From Sphaerotilus montanus (GTDB taxonomy: Bacteria > Pseudomonadota > Gammaproteobacteria > Burkholderiales > Burkholderiaceae_C): a stretch of DNA of 64,000 bases. The position numbers were made by a program, and so were the translations under genes. Positions 11,784 through 21,426 of this stretch are shown here, in pieces. The DNA lies in NCBI RefSeq assembly GCF_013410775.1, contig NZ_JACCFH010000001.1, positions 248,001 through 312,000 of the forward strand, given 5' to 3'. Position 1 is the stretch's first letter. Each line of letters begins with the position of its first letter. Under the pieces are notes generated by a model, which was not told the origin of the DNA, did no database searches, and saw only the letters and a list, made by a program, of their open reading frames with translations.

Positions 11784-13091
11784 TCAGGCACCCATCAGTT
11801 CGTCGAAGGCCAGCGCCTTGTCCGTGACCTTGGCCTGGCCCAGCACGAACTCGGACACGTTGGCTTCGATGACCACCGCCTCGACCTCGGCCAGACGCTG
11901 CTGGTCGCCCAGGTACCACGCCATGACTTCGGACGGACGCTCGTAGCTCTGCGCCATCTCTTCGATGTGGGCGCGGATCTGGTCCGGCGTCGCAGCCAGC
12001 GAATGCGTGCGCACGACTTCGGCCACCGTCAGGCCCAGGCGCACACGGCGCTCGGCTTGCGGCTGGAACACCTCGTTCGGGATCGGGGCCTTGTCGGCAT
12101 CCTTCACGCCGCGCTGCTTCAGATCGGCACGGGCGTTCTCGACCAGGCGGCCGAGTTCGTTGTCCACGAGCGCCTTGGGCAGGTCGAACGAGGTCGCCGT
12201 TTCCAGCGCGGCCATCACGGCCTGCTTGTTGCGGGCAGCGACGCGGAACTTGACTTCGCGTTCCAGGTTCTTCTTGATGTCGGCGCGCAGGCCTTCGACG
12301 GTCGCGTCGGCGATGCCCAGCGACTCGGCGAACGCGGTGTCCACGTCCGGCAGGTTCTGCTGCTCGACCTTCTTCAGCGTGACGAGGAAGTCGGCTTCCT
12401 TGCCGGCCACGTCTTCACCGTGGTAGTCGTCGGGGAACTTCAGCGGGAAGGTCTTCGACTCGCCGGCCTTCATGCCGCGCACCGCGGTCTCGAAGGCTTC
12501 GAGCATGCGGCCTTCGCCCAGCAGGAACTGGAAGCCTTCGGCCTGGCCGCCCTGGAAGCTGTCGCCGTCGATCTTGCCGTCGAAGTCGATGGTCACGCGG
12601 TCGCCGTCGGCGGCCACGTCATCGGCAGCGCGTTCGGTGAAGGTGCGGCGCTGCTTGCGCAGGATGTCGACCGTGCGGTCGATCGCGGCGTCGGTGACCT
12701 CGGAGGACACGCGCTCGATCTCGACAGCCGTCAGGTCGGCGACCACCACGTCCGGGTAGACCTCGAAGGTCGCGTCGAAGGCGACTTGCCCTTCAGGCGC
12801 TTCTTCCTTCTCGGTGATGCGCGGCGTGCCTGCCACGCGCACCTGGGCTTCGGTTGCGGCCTCCTGGAAAGCCTGACCGACCTTGTCGTTCATGACTTCG
12901 TACTGGACCGAGTAGCCATAGCGCTGGGCGATGACGGACATCGGCACCTTGCCAGGACGGAATCCGTCGATCTTGACCGTACGGGCCATCCGCTTGAGGC
13001 GGTTCTCGACCTCGTTCTGGAGTTCAACGGCCGACAAGGTCAGCGTGATACGGCGCTCGAGCTTGTCGAGGGTCTCCACAGTAACAGCCAT
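11784..13091 (-). CDS. tig: Trigger factor
   Basis: Ribosome-bound chaperone and peptidyl-prolyl isomerase, 435 residues. The ribosome-docking signature GFRPGKVPMSVIAQRYG lies in the N-terminal domain. A FKBP-type PPIase domain follows (DRVTIDFDGKIDG to about residue 235), then the helical C-terminal substrate cradle. The start MAVTVETLDK is canonical. Tig, clpP, clpX and lon form the usual proteostasis order. Confidence 0.97.
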   Translation of the reverse strand: MAVTVETLDKLERRITLTLSAVELQNEVENRLKRMARTVKIDGFRPGKVPMSVIAQRYGYSVQYEVMNDKVGQAFQEAATEAQVRVAGTPRITEKEEAPEGQVAFDATFEVYPDVVVADLTAVEIERVSSEVTDAAIDRTVDILRKQRRTFTERAADDVAADGDRVTIDFDGKIDGDSFQGGQAEGFQFLLGEGRMLEAFETAVRGMKAGESKTFPLKFPDDYHGEDVAGKEADFLVTLKKVEQQNLPDVDTAFAESLGIADATVEGLRADIKKNLEREVKFRVAARNKQAVMAALETATSFDLPKALVDNELGRLVENARADLKQRGVKDADKAPIPNEVFQPQAERRVRLGLTVAEVVRTHSLAATPDQIRAHIEEMAQSYERPSEVMAWYLGDQQRLAEVEAVVIEANVSEFVLGQAKVTDKALAFDELMGA

Positions 13092-13142
13092 GTTCTGAAG
13101 CTCTTTAGGTTGCTTGAATCTGGGGGAGTTGCGTGCCTGATG

Positions 13143-13229
13143 TGGTGCGCGGGGCCGGACTCGAACCGGCACGCCCGTGAAGGCGTCAGGACCTAAACCT
13201 GGTGCGTCTACCAATTTCGCCACCCGCGC
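13143..13229 (-). tRNA. tRNA-Leu(TAG)
   Basis: 87 nt with CCA. The acceptor GCGCGGG pairs with CCCGCGC, the anticodon loop TTTAGGT gives TAG, and a class II variable arm is present. It sits 51 nt upstream of tig on the same strand, an arrangement common in proteobacteria. Confidence 0.96.
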
Positions 13230-13320
13230 GGCACGCGTCGGAAATTCCCGGAACCTTGAATTCTAACCCGATCGGACTGGCGCCATTTTCAGGTCAGTTT
13301 CAGGCCGGCTCAGGCCGGCG

Positions 13321-16300
13321 TCACGCCTTCTTCACCCGGAACCACGCCGCGTACATCGCCGGCAGCGCCAGCAGCGTCAGCGCCGTGGCGACGATCAGAC
13401 CGCCCATGATCGCCACCGCCATCGGGCCCCAGAAGATGCTGCGCGACAGCGGGATCATGGCCAGCACGGCCGCCGCCGCCGTCAGCACGATCGGCCGGAA
13501 CCGCCGCACCGCCGACTCGACCACCGCGGTCCAGGCCGGCACGCCCGCCACACGGTCCTGCTCGATCTGGTCGATCAGGATCACCGAGTTGCGCATGATC
13601 ATGCCCATCAGCGCGATCACGCCCAGCAGCGCGACGAAGCCGAACGGGCGGTTCAGCAGGATCAGTGCCGCGGCCACACCGGCGATGCCCATCGGACCGG
13701 TCAGGAACACCAGCAGCGCCCGCGCGAAGCTCTGCAGCTGCAGCATCAGCAGCGTGAAGGTAACAAACAGCATCACCGGCACGCCGGCCGCGATCGAGCC
13801 CTGCCCCTTGCTGCTCTCGGCCACCGCGCCAGCGATCTCGATCGCGTAGCCCGGCGGCATGCGCTCCTGCAGCTTGGCCAGCGCCGGCCACAGCTCGTTG
13901 GTCACCGTCGGCCCCTGCACACCGTCCGGTATGTCGCCCTGCACGGTGATCGCGTACTTGCGCCCTTCGCGCCACATCACGCCCGGCTCCCAGACATGGT
14001 CGATGCGCGCGATCTGCGTCAGCGGAACGGCCTTGCCGCTGCTGGTCGGCACATAGGCGCTGCCGAGGTCGGTGATCGCGTCACGCTCGCTGGTCGGCTG
14101 GCGCATCACGATGTCGATCAGCTTGTCGCCCTCGCGGAACTGGCCCACCGGCGTGCCGGTCAGCAGCATGCGCGTGGCCTGGGCGATCGACTGGCTGGTC
14201 ACGCCGAGGGCGCGCGCCTTGTCCTGGTCGATCTGCAGGCGCAGCACCTTGACCGACTCGTTCCAGTTGTCGTTGACGCCCAGCATGTTCGGGCTGGCAC
14301 GCAGGATCTCCTTGGCCTGGTCCGCCCAGCCGCGCAGCACCTGCGGATCGGCACCGACCACGCGGAACTGCACCGGGTACGGCACCGGCGGGCCGCTCGG
14401 CAGCAGTTGCGCCCGACCGCGCACCTCGGGGAACTCGTCGGCCAGCAGCGTCGGCAAGCGCTTGCGCAACTCCTCCCGGGCCGCCATGTCCTTGGGCAGC
14501 ACGATGGACTGGCTCACGTTGGACTGCGGAAAGATCTGGTCCAGCGGCAGGTAGAAACGCGGCGTGCCCGAGCCGATCCAGGTCGTCACCGTCTCCACGC
14601 CCGCCTCCTGCTGCATGCGCTTCTGGAAACGCTCGGCGACGCGCTCGCTCTCCTGGATCGTCGCGCCTTCGGGCAGCCACAGGTTGACCATGATCTCCAT
14701 GCGGCTCGAATCGGGGAAGAACTGCTGCTGCACCTTGCCCATGCCGGCCAGCCCCAGCACGAACACGCCGATCGTCAGCGCGATCGTGATCCAGCGGTGG
14801 TCCACGCACCAGCCCACCAGCTGGCGGAAACGGTTGTAGAACGGCGTGTCGAACAGGTCATGCGACTCGCCTTCGGCGTGCGGCTTCACGCGCAGGAAAC
14901 GCGCGCCCAGGTACGGCACGAAGTACACCGACACCACCCACGAGATCACCAGCGCCGCCGAGGTCACCGCGAAGATCGCGAAGGTGTACTCGCCCACCGT
15001 GGACTGGGCCATGCCGATCGGCAGGAAGCCGGCGGCCGTGATGAGCGTGCCGGTCAGCATCGGCATCGAGGTGGCGTCGTAGGCGTAGGTGGCGGCGTAG
15101 AGCTTGTCGTGGCCCTCCTCCAGCTTGCGCACCATCATCTCGACGGCAATGATCGCGTCGTCCACCAGCAGGCCCAGCGCGATGATCAGCGAGCCCAGCG
15201 AGATCTTGTGCAGCCCGACACCCCAGTAGTACATGGTGACGAAGGTGATCGACAGCACCAGCGGGATCGTGATCGCCACCACCAGCCCCGGCCAGATGTC
15301 GATGCGGAACGGCTTGAAGTGCAGCCCCAGGCTGATGAAACTCACCGCCAGCACCACCGCGATCGCCTCGACCAGCACCTTGACGAACTCGCCCACCGAC
15401 TGCGACACCGCCACCGGCTGGTCCTGCACCTGCGACAGCGTGATGCCCGCGGGCAGCTCGGCGCGGATCTGCTCGACCCGCGCATGCAGCGCCTCGCCCA
15501 GCGCGATGATGTCGCCGCCCTTGGCCATCGACACGCCCAGCGCGATCACCGGCTCACCCTGGTGGCGCACCTTCACCGCCGGCGGGTCGCTGTAGCCGCG
15601 CTTGATCGTGGCGACGTCACCCAGCTTGGTCATGCTCGCCACGCCCGTGGCGGAGTTGACGACACGGATCGGCAACTGGCCGAGTTCGTCGATCGAGCGG
15701 AACTGGCCGCCGACGCGCACCTGCAGGTTCTGCGTGTCCGCGTTCAGGACACCGGCGCTCTCGACCGCGTTCTGCGTGCCGATCTGGCCGATCACCTGGT
15801 TCAGGTCGAGGCCGAGCTGCGCCAGGCGCTTGCCCGACAGCTCGATGAACACCTTCTCCGGCTGCGCGCCGAAGGTCTCCACCTTGGCGACATCCTTGAC
15901 CTGCAGCAGCTTCGAGCGCACGTCCTCGGCGAACTCGCGCAGCTCTTCCTGGCTGAAGCCGTCGGCCGACAGCGCGACGATCGAGCCGTAGACATCACCG
16001 AACTCGTCGTTGAAGAACGGCCCGATCACGCCGGCCGGCAGCGTGCCGCGCATGTCGCCGATCTTCTTGCGCGTCTGGTACCAGATCTGCGGGACGTCCT
16101 TCGGCGGCGAGCTGTCCTTGATCTGGAAGATCGTCACCGACTCGCCCGGCTTGGTGTAGCTGCGGATGATGTCGGCGTTGGGCACCTCCTGCAGCGCCTT
16201 CTCGATCTTGTCGGTGACCTGGTCGGCCATCTGCTGCGCGGTCGCACCCGGCCAGACGGCCTGCACGACCATGGCGCGGAAGGTGAACGGCGGGTCCTCG

Positions 16301-16443
16301 TCCTGGCCAAGCTGGAAGTACGCGGCGAAGCCGAGCACCATCAGCACCACCATCAGGTAGCGGGTCAGCGCCGGGTGCTCCAGCGCCCAGCGCGAGATGT
16401 TGAAGCCCGAGCGGGTGCCGGTGTCGTGGGTATGGGTTTTCAT
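13321..16443 (-). CDS. RND efflux transporter, inner-membrane permease subunit
   Basis: Proton-driven RND-superfamily pump of 1,040 residues with the expected two-fold repeat and twelve membrane segments. TM4 carries the proton-relay aspartate pair in GLLVDDAIIAVEMM. The N-terminal periplasmic motif GQDEDPPFTFRAMVV marks a branch distinct from AcrB. It follows the adaptor gene by 28 nt. No outer-membrane factor is encoded next to it, so it probably borrows a TolC-like channel. Substrate unknown. Confidence 0.93.
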   Translation of the reverse strand: MKTHTHDTGTRSGFNISRWALEHPALTRYLMVVLMVLGFAAYFQLGQDEDPPFTFRAMVVQAVWPGATAQQMADQVTDKIEKALQEVPNADIIRSYTKPGESVTIFQIKDSSPPKDVPQIWYQTRKKIGDMRGTLPAGVIGPFFNDEFGDVYGSIVALSADGFSQEELREFAEDVRSKLLQVKDVAKVETFGAQPEKVFIELSGKRLAQLGLDLNQVIGQIGTQNAVESAGVLNADTQNLQVRVGGQFRSIDELGQLPIRVVNSATGVASMTKLGDVATIKRGYSDPPAVKVRHQGEPVIALGVSMAKGGDIIALGEALHARVEQIRAELPAGITLSQVQDQPVAVSQSVGEFVKVLVEAIAVVLAVSFISLGLHFKPFRIDIWPGLVVAITIPLVLSITFVTMYYWGVGLHKISLGSLIIALGLLVDDAIIAVEMMVRKLEEGHDKLYAATYAYDATSMPMLTGTLITAAGFLPIGMAQSTVGEYTFAIFAVTSAALVISWVVSVYFVPYLGARFLRVKPHAEGESHDLFDTPFYNRFRQLVGWCVDHRWITIALTIGVFVLGLAGMGKVQQQFFPDSSRMEIMVNLWLPEGATIQESERVAERFQKRMQQEAGVETVTTWIGSGTPRFYLPLDQIFPQSNVSQSIVLPKDMAAREELRKRLPTLLADEFPEVRGRAQLLPSGPPVPYPVQFRVVGADPQVLRGWADQAKEILRASPNMLGVNDNWNESVKVLRLQIDQDKARALGVTSQSIAQATRMLLTGTPVGQFREGDKLIDIVMRQPTSERDAITDLGSAYVPTSSGKAVPLTQIARIDHVWEPGVMWREGRKYAITVQGDIPDGVQGPTVTNELWPALAKLQERMPPGYAIEIAGAVAESSKGQGSIAAGVPVMLFVTFTLLMLQLQSFARALLVFLTGPMGIAGVAAALILLNRPFGFVALLGVIALMGMIMRNSVILIDQIEQDRVAGVPAWTAVVESAVRRFRPIVLTAAAAVLAMIPLSRSIFWGPMAVAIMGGLIVATALTLLALPAMYAAWFRVKKA

Positions 16444-16471
16444 GGCGTGTGCACCGAACCTTCTGCCCGCC

Positions 16472-17596
16472 TCAGCGCGACGCCGCCGGACGCACCGGCT
16501 CGACGTAGCGCTTGACCTTCATGCCCGCGGTGAGCACATGCACGCCCGCCGTGACCACTTCCTGCCCGGCCTGCACGCCGCCGCTGACCAGCACCAGATT
16601 GCCGTCCGCCCCGGCGATCTGCACCGGCTGCGGCTTGACCGTCATCGTGGCCGCGTCCAGCAGCCAGACCACGCTCTTGCCACCCTGCTCCATCACCGCG
16701 GCCAGCGGCAGATGCGTCACGGCATCCCGCTTGACGAGGTCGAAAGCGACCGTGGCCGTCTGGCCGAGGCGCACGTCGCCTGCGGCCAGATCGGCCTTGG
16801 CCACAAAGGTGCGCGTGGTCGGATCGGCTGCGGCAGCGAGTTCGCGCAGCGTGGCGCGCACCGGCTCGCCGGTCGCGCCCCAGAGGCGTACCTGCAGCGC
16901 GCCCGGCTGCTTCAGCAGGGCCCGCGCCGAGGCGACCCGGTCCTCCGGCACGTTGAACACCACATCGCGTGCGCCCGACAGCGCCAGTCGCACGATGGGC
17001 GTGCCGGCGGCGACGACCGTGCCCGGCTCGGCATCCACGCCCGTCACCACGCCAGCGGCATCGGCGACGAGGCGGGTGTACTGCGTCTGGTTGCCCTGCG
17101 CGCTGGTCTGGACACGGGCCTGGTCGAGCGTGGCCTGGGCCGCCTTGACGGCGGTTTCGCGGCGCTCCAGCTCGGCTGCGCCGATGAAGCCCTGGGCGAA
17201 CAGCTCGCGGTAGCGTTTCAGGTCGGCGCTCACCTGGTCCCAGTTCGCCTGGGCGGCCCGCAGACCAGCAGCGGCGGCGTCCTGGCCCAGCTTCAGGTCG
17301 CTGGGGTCGAGCTGCGCGATCACCTGCCCCGCCTTCACCTCGTCGCCCAGGTTGACCGAGCGGCTCATCAGCTTGCCCCCGACCCGGAAACCCAGCCGCG
17401 TCTCGGTGCGCGCCTTGATCTCGCCGGCGTATTCCTGCTGCGCGGTGGCCGATCCGGTGCTGACGTTCTGGGTGCGCACGGCGCGGATCGGCTCCGGCGC
17501 GGGCGCAGGCTTCGAGCAGGCGGCCAGCAAGGCCAGCAGCGACAGGCCGAGGGCCATCGGCAGGGGACGGCGGACGCGAATGGGGCGGGGTCGCAT
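16472..17596 (-). CDS. RND efflux periplasmic adaptor lipoprotein
   Basis: Membrane-fusion protein, 374 residues. A signal peptide with lipobox LAAC ends near residue 27, so it should be lipid-anchored in the periplasm. The lipoyl/hairpin core (RVGGKLMSRSVNLGDEVKAGQVIAQLD) and beta-barrel are those of RND adaptors. First gene of a two-gene efflux operon behind a TetR-like operator. Divergent from hpnC. Confidence 0.92.
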   Translation of the reverse strand: MRPRPIRVRRPLPMALGLSLLALLAACSKPAPAPEPIRAVRTQNVSTGSATAQQEYAGEIKARTETRLGFRVGGKLMSRSVNLGDEVKAGQVIAQLDPSDLKLGQDAAAAGLRAAQANWDQVSADLKRYRELFAQGFIGAAELERRETAVKAAQATLDQARVQTSAQGNQTQYTRLVADAAGVVTGVDAEPGTVVAAGTPIVRLALSGARDVVFNVPEDRVASARALLKQPGALQVRLWGATGEPVRATLRELAAAADPTTRTFVAKADLAAGDVRLGQTATVAFDLVKRDAVTHLPLAAVMEQGGKSVVWLLDAATMTVKPQPVQIAGADGNLVLVSGGVQAGQEVVTAGVHVLTAGMKVKRYVEPVRPAASR

Positions 17597-17613
17597 GGGG
17601 AAACTCCAAACTG

Positions 17614-17657
17614 ACTGACTGGTCAGTAATGTACGAGTCCGTTTGAACCATTGTCAA
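17614..17657 (-). promoter_or_regulatory. Efflux operon promoter with TetR-type operator
   Basis: On the minus strand TTGACA (17652-17657), an 18-nt spacer and TACATT (17628-17633) make a good sigma-70 promoter. Directly downstream of the -10, at the expected transcription start, is the palindrome ACTGAC-N2-GTCAGT (17614-17627), a pattern typical of TetR-family repressors of RND pumps. No repressor gene lies in the window. Confidence 0.65.
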
Positions 17658-17719
17658 TTCCTGCGCAGAACCGTGGCGATAATCACGATCCCGCCTTCGC
17701 ACTGCCTCGCCCGGTTCCC

Positions 17720-18538
17720 ATGAGCGTCGACCACTACGAAAACTTCCCCGTCGCCTCGGTGCTGTGCCCACCGGCACTGCGGCCTGCGGTGACCGCGATC
17801 TACTGGTTCGCCCGCACGGCCGACGACATCGCCGACGAGGGCGACGCGACACCCGAGCAGCGCCTGGCCGACCTCGACGCCTACCGCGAGGACCTGCGCA
17901 GCGTCGCCCGCGGCCATGCGCCGACGCCGCGCTGGGAAGGCGTCTTCGTGCCGCTGGCCGCCATGTTCCGCCGGCACCACCTGCCCTTGCCGCTGCTGGA
18001 GGCACTGCTGTCGGCCTTCGAGCAGGACACGCACCAGCGCCGCTACCCGGACCGGGCCGCGGTGCTCGACTACTGCAAGCGCTCGGCCAACCCGGTCGGG
18101 CGGCTGCTGCTGCACCTCTACGGCGTGCGCGACCTCGAATCGCTGACGCAGTCCGACGCGATCTGCACCGCGCTGCAACTCATCAACTTCTGGCAAGACC
18201 TGAGTGTCGACCTGCCGCGTGACAGGCTGTATGTGCCGCTGCTCGACTGCGCCGAGGTGGGTGTGGGCGTGCCGGACCTGATGCGCCAGCGCGACACCGG
18301 GGCGACGCGGGCGCTGGTGGAGAAGGAGGTGTGCTGGGCACGGGAGCTGATGCTGTCCGGCGCGCCGCTGGCCACGCGGCTGCCGGGGCGCACCGGCTGG
18401 GAGCTGCGGCTGGTGGTGCAAGGGGGCCTGCGCATCCTGGACAAGATCGAGGCGATGGAGTTCGAGGTGCTGCGGCGGCGGCCGAAGATCGGCATCGCCG
18501 ATGCGCCCGCGCTGCTGTGGCGCGCGATGGTCATGTGA
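17720..18538 (+). CDS. hpnC: Squalene synthase-like protein HpnC (hydroxysqualene synthase)
   Basis: Trans-isoprenyl-diphosphate synthase family, 272 residues. In the HpnCDE route it turns presqualene diphosphate into hydroxysqualene. The aspartate-rich motifs are DDIADE and NFWQDLSVDLPRDR. The start MSVDHYENFPVAS matches HpnC N-termini; an in-frame ATG 69 nt earlier lies in the promoter region. First gene of hpnC-hpnD-hpnE. Confidence 0.93.
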   Translation: MSVDHYENFPVASVLCPPALRPAVTAIYWFARTADDIADEGDATPEQRLADLDAYREDLRSVARGHAPTPRWEGVFVPLAAMFRRHHLPLPLLEALLSAFEQDTHQRRYPDRAAVLDYCKRSANPVGRLLLHLYGVRDLESLTQSDAICTALQLINFWQDLSVDLPRDRLYVPLLDCAEVGVGVPDLMRQRDTGATRALVEKEVCWARELMLSGAPLATRLPGRTGWELRLVVQGGLRILDKIEAMEFEVLRRRPKIGIADAPALLWRAMVM

Positions 18539-18580
18539 GCGCCACGGCACGCACCGCGTTCACTGAGACAATCCCGCCCC

Positions 18581-19426
18581 ATGACGACGACGCCCGAACA
18601 CTACGTTCAAGAGAAGGCTGCCAAGAGCGGCTCCAGCTTCTATTACGCCTTCCTGTTCCTGCCGCCGCCGCGCCGGGCCGCGATCACCGCGTTCTATGCG
18701 TTCTGCCGCGAGGTCGATGACGTGGTGGACGAGACGAGCGATGTCGGCGTGGCCGCGACCAAGCTGGCGTGGTGGCGCTCGGAAGTCGCCAAGGCCTTCG
18801 CCGGCCAGCCCTCGCAGCACCCGGTGCTGCAGGCGCTGATGCCGCACGCGCCGCTCTACAACATCACCGCTGCGCACCTGCACGCCGTGATCGACGGCTG
18901 CGAGATGGACCTGCAGCAAAGCCGCTACCTCGACTTCCCCGGCCTGCAGCGCTACTGCCACCTCGTTGCGGGCATCGTCGGCGAGGTCGCGGCCAGCATC
19001 TTCGGCCAGACCGATCCGCAGACCACCACCTACGCCCACAAGATGGGCCTCGCCTTCCAGCTCACCAACATCATCCGCGACGTGGGCGACGACGCGCGGC
19101 GCGGGCGGATCTACCTGCCGGTGAACGAGCTGAAGCAGTTCGACGTCAAGGCCAACGAGGTGCTGAACCGCGGCTACAGCGAACGCTTCACCGCGCTGAT
19201 GAAGTTCCAGGCTGATCGCGCCCACCGCACCTACGACGAAGCCCTCGCGCTGCTGCCCGACGCCGACCGCCGCGCGCAGAAACCGGGGCTGATGATGGCC
19301 AACATCTACCGCACGCTGCTGCGCGAGATCGAGGCGAACCAGTTCCAGGTGCTGCACCAGCGCATCTCGCTGACGCCGGTGAGGAAGCTCTGGATCGCGA
19401 TGCAGACGAACTGGCGCGGGCGGTGA
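18581..19426 (+). CDS. hpnD: Presqualene diphosphate synthase HpnD
   Basis: Condenses two farnesyl diphosphates to presqualene diphosphate, the first step of the bacterial HpnCDE squalene route, 281 residues. The two catalytic aspartate motifs are DDVVDE (about 46-51) and NIIRDVGDDARRGRIYLP. Starts 42 nt after hpnC and overlaps hpnE by 4 nt. Confidence 0.94.
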   Translation: MTTTPEHYVQEKAAKSGSSFYYAFLFLPPPRRAAITAFYAFCREVDDVVDETSDVGVAATKLAWWRSEVAKAFAGQPSQHPVLQALMPHAPLYNITAAHLHAVIDGCEMDLQQSRYLDFPGLQRYCHLVAGIVGEVAASIFGQTDPQTTTYAHKMGLAFQLTNIIRDVGDDARRGRIYLPVNELKQFDVKANEVLNRGYSERFTALMKFQADRAHRTYDEALALLPDADRRAQKPGLMMANIYRTLLREIEANQFQVLHQRISLTPVRKLWIAMQTNWRGR

Positions 19427-20694
19427 CCTCCTCGGTCGCCATCGTCGGCGCGGGCTGGGCGGGGCTGGCGGCGGCGGTGGCCGCGGTCGAAGCGGGCGAG
19501 CGCGTCACGCTGTTCGAGATGGCGCCGCAAGCCGGTGGCCGCGCCCGCAGCCTCGCCGCCGAGCCGGGCGAGCTGCGGCTCGACAACGGCCAGCACATTC
19601 TCATCGGCGCCTACACCGTGACACTCGGCCTGATGCGCCGCGTCGGCGTCGATCCCGACACGGTGCTGCTGCGCACGCCGCTGGCGCTGCTGGACCAGGA
19701 CGGCGTCGGCCTGCGGCTGCCGACGGGGCACCCGGTCATCGCGTTCACGCGGGCGGTCTGGGCGATGCGGCACTGGTCGTTGCGCGAGCGGCTGGCGTTG
19801 AGCAACGCGGCAGCGGGCTGGATGCTGCGGCGCTTTCGCTGCGACCCGGCGTGGACGGTGGCGCAGCTGACCGCCGCCCTGCCCGTGCGCGTCCGCGCCG
19901 AGATCATCGACCCGCTGTGCGTGGCGGCGCTGAACACGCCCGCCGAGGCGGCCAGCGCGACCGTGTTCCTGCGGGTGCTGCACGACGCGCTGTTCTCCGG
20001 ACCGGGCGCCAGCGACCTGCTGATTCCGCGGCGTCCGCTCGCCGAGTTGCTGCCCGAACCGGCGCTGCGCTGGCTGCAGCAGCACGGTGCGACGCTGCGC
20101 ATCGGGCAGCGTGTGCAGCGGCTGGCGGCACGGGCGGATGGCGCGGGCTGGACGGTCGATGACGCGGCGTTCGACCGCGTGGTGCTCGCCTGCAGCGCCA
20201 GCGAGGCGGCGCGGCTGACCCGCGACATCGCCCCGGCATGGTCGGCCAGTGCGGCAGCGTTCGGGTACGAGCCGATCGTCACCGGCTATGTGCAAGCCGC
20301 GAATGCCCGGCTCGCTGCACCGATGGTGGCGCTCGCAGAGGGTCCGCAGGCGCCAGCGCAGTTCGCGTTCGACCATGGCGCGCTGGGCATGACGCCAGGG
20401 CTGTTCGCGTTTGTGGTCAGCGGCGCGGCGCCGTGGGTCGCGCAAGGGATGGAAGCGACCGGCGCGGCCTTGCTGGCGCAGGCGCGGTCGGTACTGCGCG
20501 GCGAAGGGTCGGCCGACGCCACGCTGCTGAAGCTGGTGGCGGAGAAGCGGGCGACGTTTCGGTGTGCGCCGGGGTTGCGTCGGCCAGTCGCGCAGATCGC
20601 AGCGGGGCTGAGCGCGGCGGGGGATCACGTGGACGGCCCGTATCCAGCGACGCTGGAGGGCGCCGTGCGCAGTGGTCTGGCCACCTCGCGCTGA
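19423..20694 (+). CDS. hpnE: Hydroxysqualene dehydroxylase HpnE
   Basis: FAD-dependent amine-oxidase-fold enzyme of 423 residues that reduces hydroxysqualene to squalene, the precursor of hopanoids. The N-terminal dinucleotide-binding motif is VAIVGAGWAGLAAA, followed by GGRARS and LDNGQHILIGAY. It uses a GTG start overlapping the hpnD stop (GTGA). Squalene-hopene cyclase is not in the window. Confidence 0.92.
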   Translation: MTSSVAIVGAGWAGLAAAVAAVEAGERVTLFEMAPQAGGRARSLAAEPGELRLDNGQHILIGAYTVTLGLMRRVGVDPDTVLLRTPLALLDQDGVGLRLPTGHPVIAFTRAVWAMRHWSLRERLALSNAAAGWMLRRFRCDPAWTVAQLTAALPVRVRAEIIDPLCVAALNTPAEAASATVFLRVLHDALFSGPGASDLLIPRRPLAELLPEPALRWLQQHGATLRIGQRVQRLAARADGAGWTVDDAAFDRVVLACSASEAARLTRDIAPAWSASAAAFGYEPIVTGYVQAANARLAAPMVALAEGPQAPAQFAFDHGALGMTPGLFAFVVSGAAPWVAQGMEATGAALLAQARSVLRGEGSADATLLKLVAEKRATFRCAPGLRRPVAQIAAGLSAAGDHVDGPYPATLEGAVRSGLATSR

Positions 20695-20717
20695 TTCAGG
20701 CTCCGTCGCCAGAATGC

Positions 20718-20741
20718 AAAAAGCCGGCCCACAGGCCGGCT
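20718..20741 (-). terminator. Rho-independent terminator of sodB
   Basis: Perfect 8-bp stem AGCCGGCC/GGCCGGCT (20722-20741) with a 4-nt loop. On the minus strand it is followed by a T-run (TTTTT), just past the sodB stop. On the plus strand it may also help end hpnE transcription. Confidence 0.8.
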
Positions 20742-20782
20742 CCCATCGCACGGGGGCGAACCCTCAGCGCATTCGGTCTACT

Positions 20783-21367
20783 TCAGGCGAAGTTCGCTTC
20801 CGCGAACGACCAGTTCACCAGGCTGTTCAGGAAGGTCTCGACGAACTTCGGGCGCATGTTGCGGTAGTCGACGTAGTAGGCGTGTTCCCACACGTCGATG
20901 CACAGCAGGGCCTTGTCGGCGGTCGTCAGCGGGGTGCCGGCGGCGCCCATGTTGACGATGTCGACCGAGCCGTCGGCCTTCTTCACCAGCCACGTCCAGC
21001 CGGAGCCGAAGTTGCCGACGGCGGACGCCTGGAAGGCCTTCTTGAACTCGTCGACCGAGCCCCACTTGGCGTTGATCGCGTCGGCCAGCGCGCCGGTCGG
21101 GGCACCGCCGCCGTTCGGGCTCAGGCAGTTCCAGAAGAAGGTGTGGTTCCAGACCTGCGCCGCGTTGTTGTAGACGCCGCCGGCCGGGGCCTTCTTGACG
21201 ATGGCTTCCAGATCGAGGTCGGCGTAGTCCGTGCCCTTGATCAGGTTGTTGAGGTTGGTGACATACGCCTGGTGGTGCTTGGCGTAGTGGTATTCGAAGG
21301 TTTCCTTCGACATGTGCGGAGCCAGGGCGTCCATCGCGAACGGGAGTGCGGGCAGGGTGTGTTCCAT
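20783..21367 (-). CDS. sodB: Superoxide dismutase [Fe]
   Basis: Dismutes superoxide; cytoplasmic (no signal peptide), 194 residues. Metal ligands lie in HYAKHHQAYV (H27), WNHTFFW, and DVWEHAYYVDYRN. The Gln in NAAQVWNHTFFWN favours the iron type, but metal preference is not certain from sequence. The start MEHTLPALPF is canonical and preceded by AGAGGAAC. Confidence 0.95.
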   Translation of the reverse strand: MEHTLPALPFAMDALAPHMSKETFEYHYAKHHQAYVTNLNNLIKGTDYADLDLEAIVKKAPAGGVYNNAAQVWNHTFFWNCLSPNGGGAPTGALADAINAKWGSVDEFKKAFQASAVGNFGSGWTWLVKKADGSVDIVNMGAAGTPLTTADKALLCIDVWEHAYYVDYRNMRPKFVETFLNSLVNWSFAEANFA

Positions 21368-21426
21368 GGGGTTCCTCTTGTGGGTGAACGGGGTGAAATC
21401 CGACTTTGCGATTGTAGGCACGGCGC

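Noticed and set aside
13996-16515. 839-codon plus-strand frame over the RND permease
   Set aside because: Antisense shadow; the minus-strand gene has all RND motifs.
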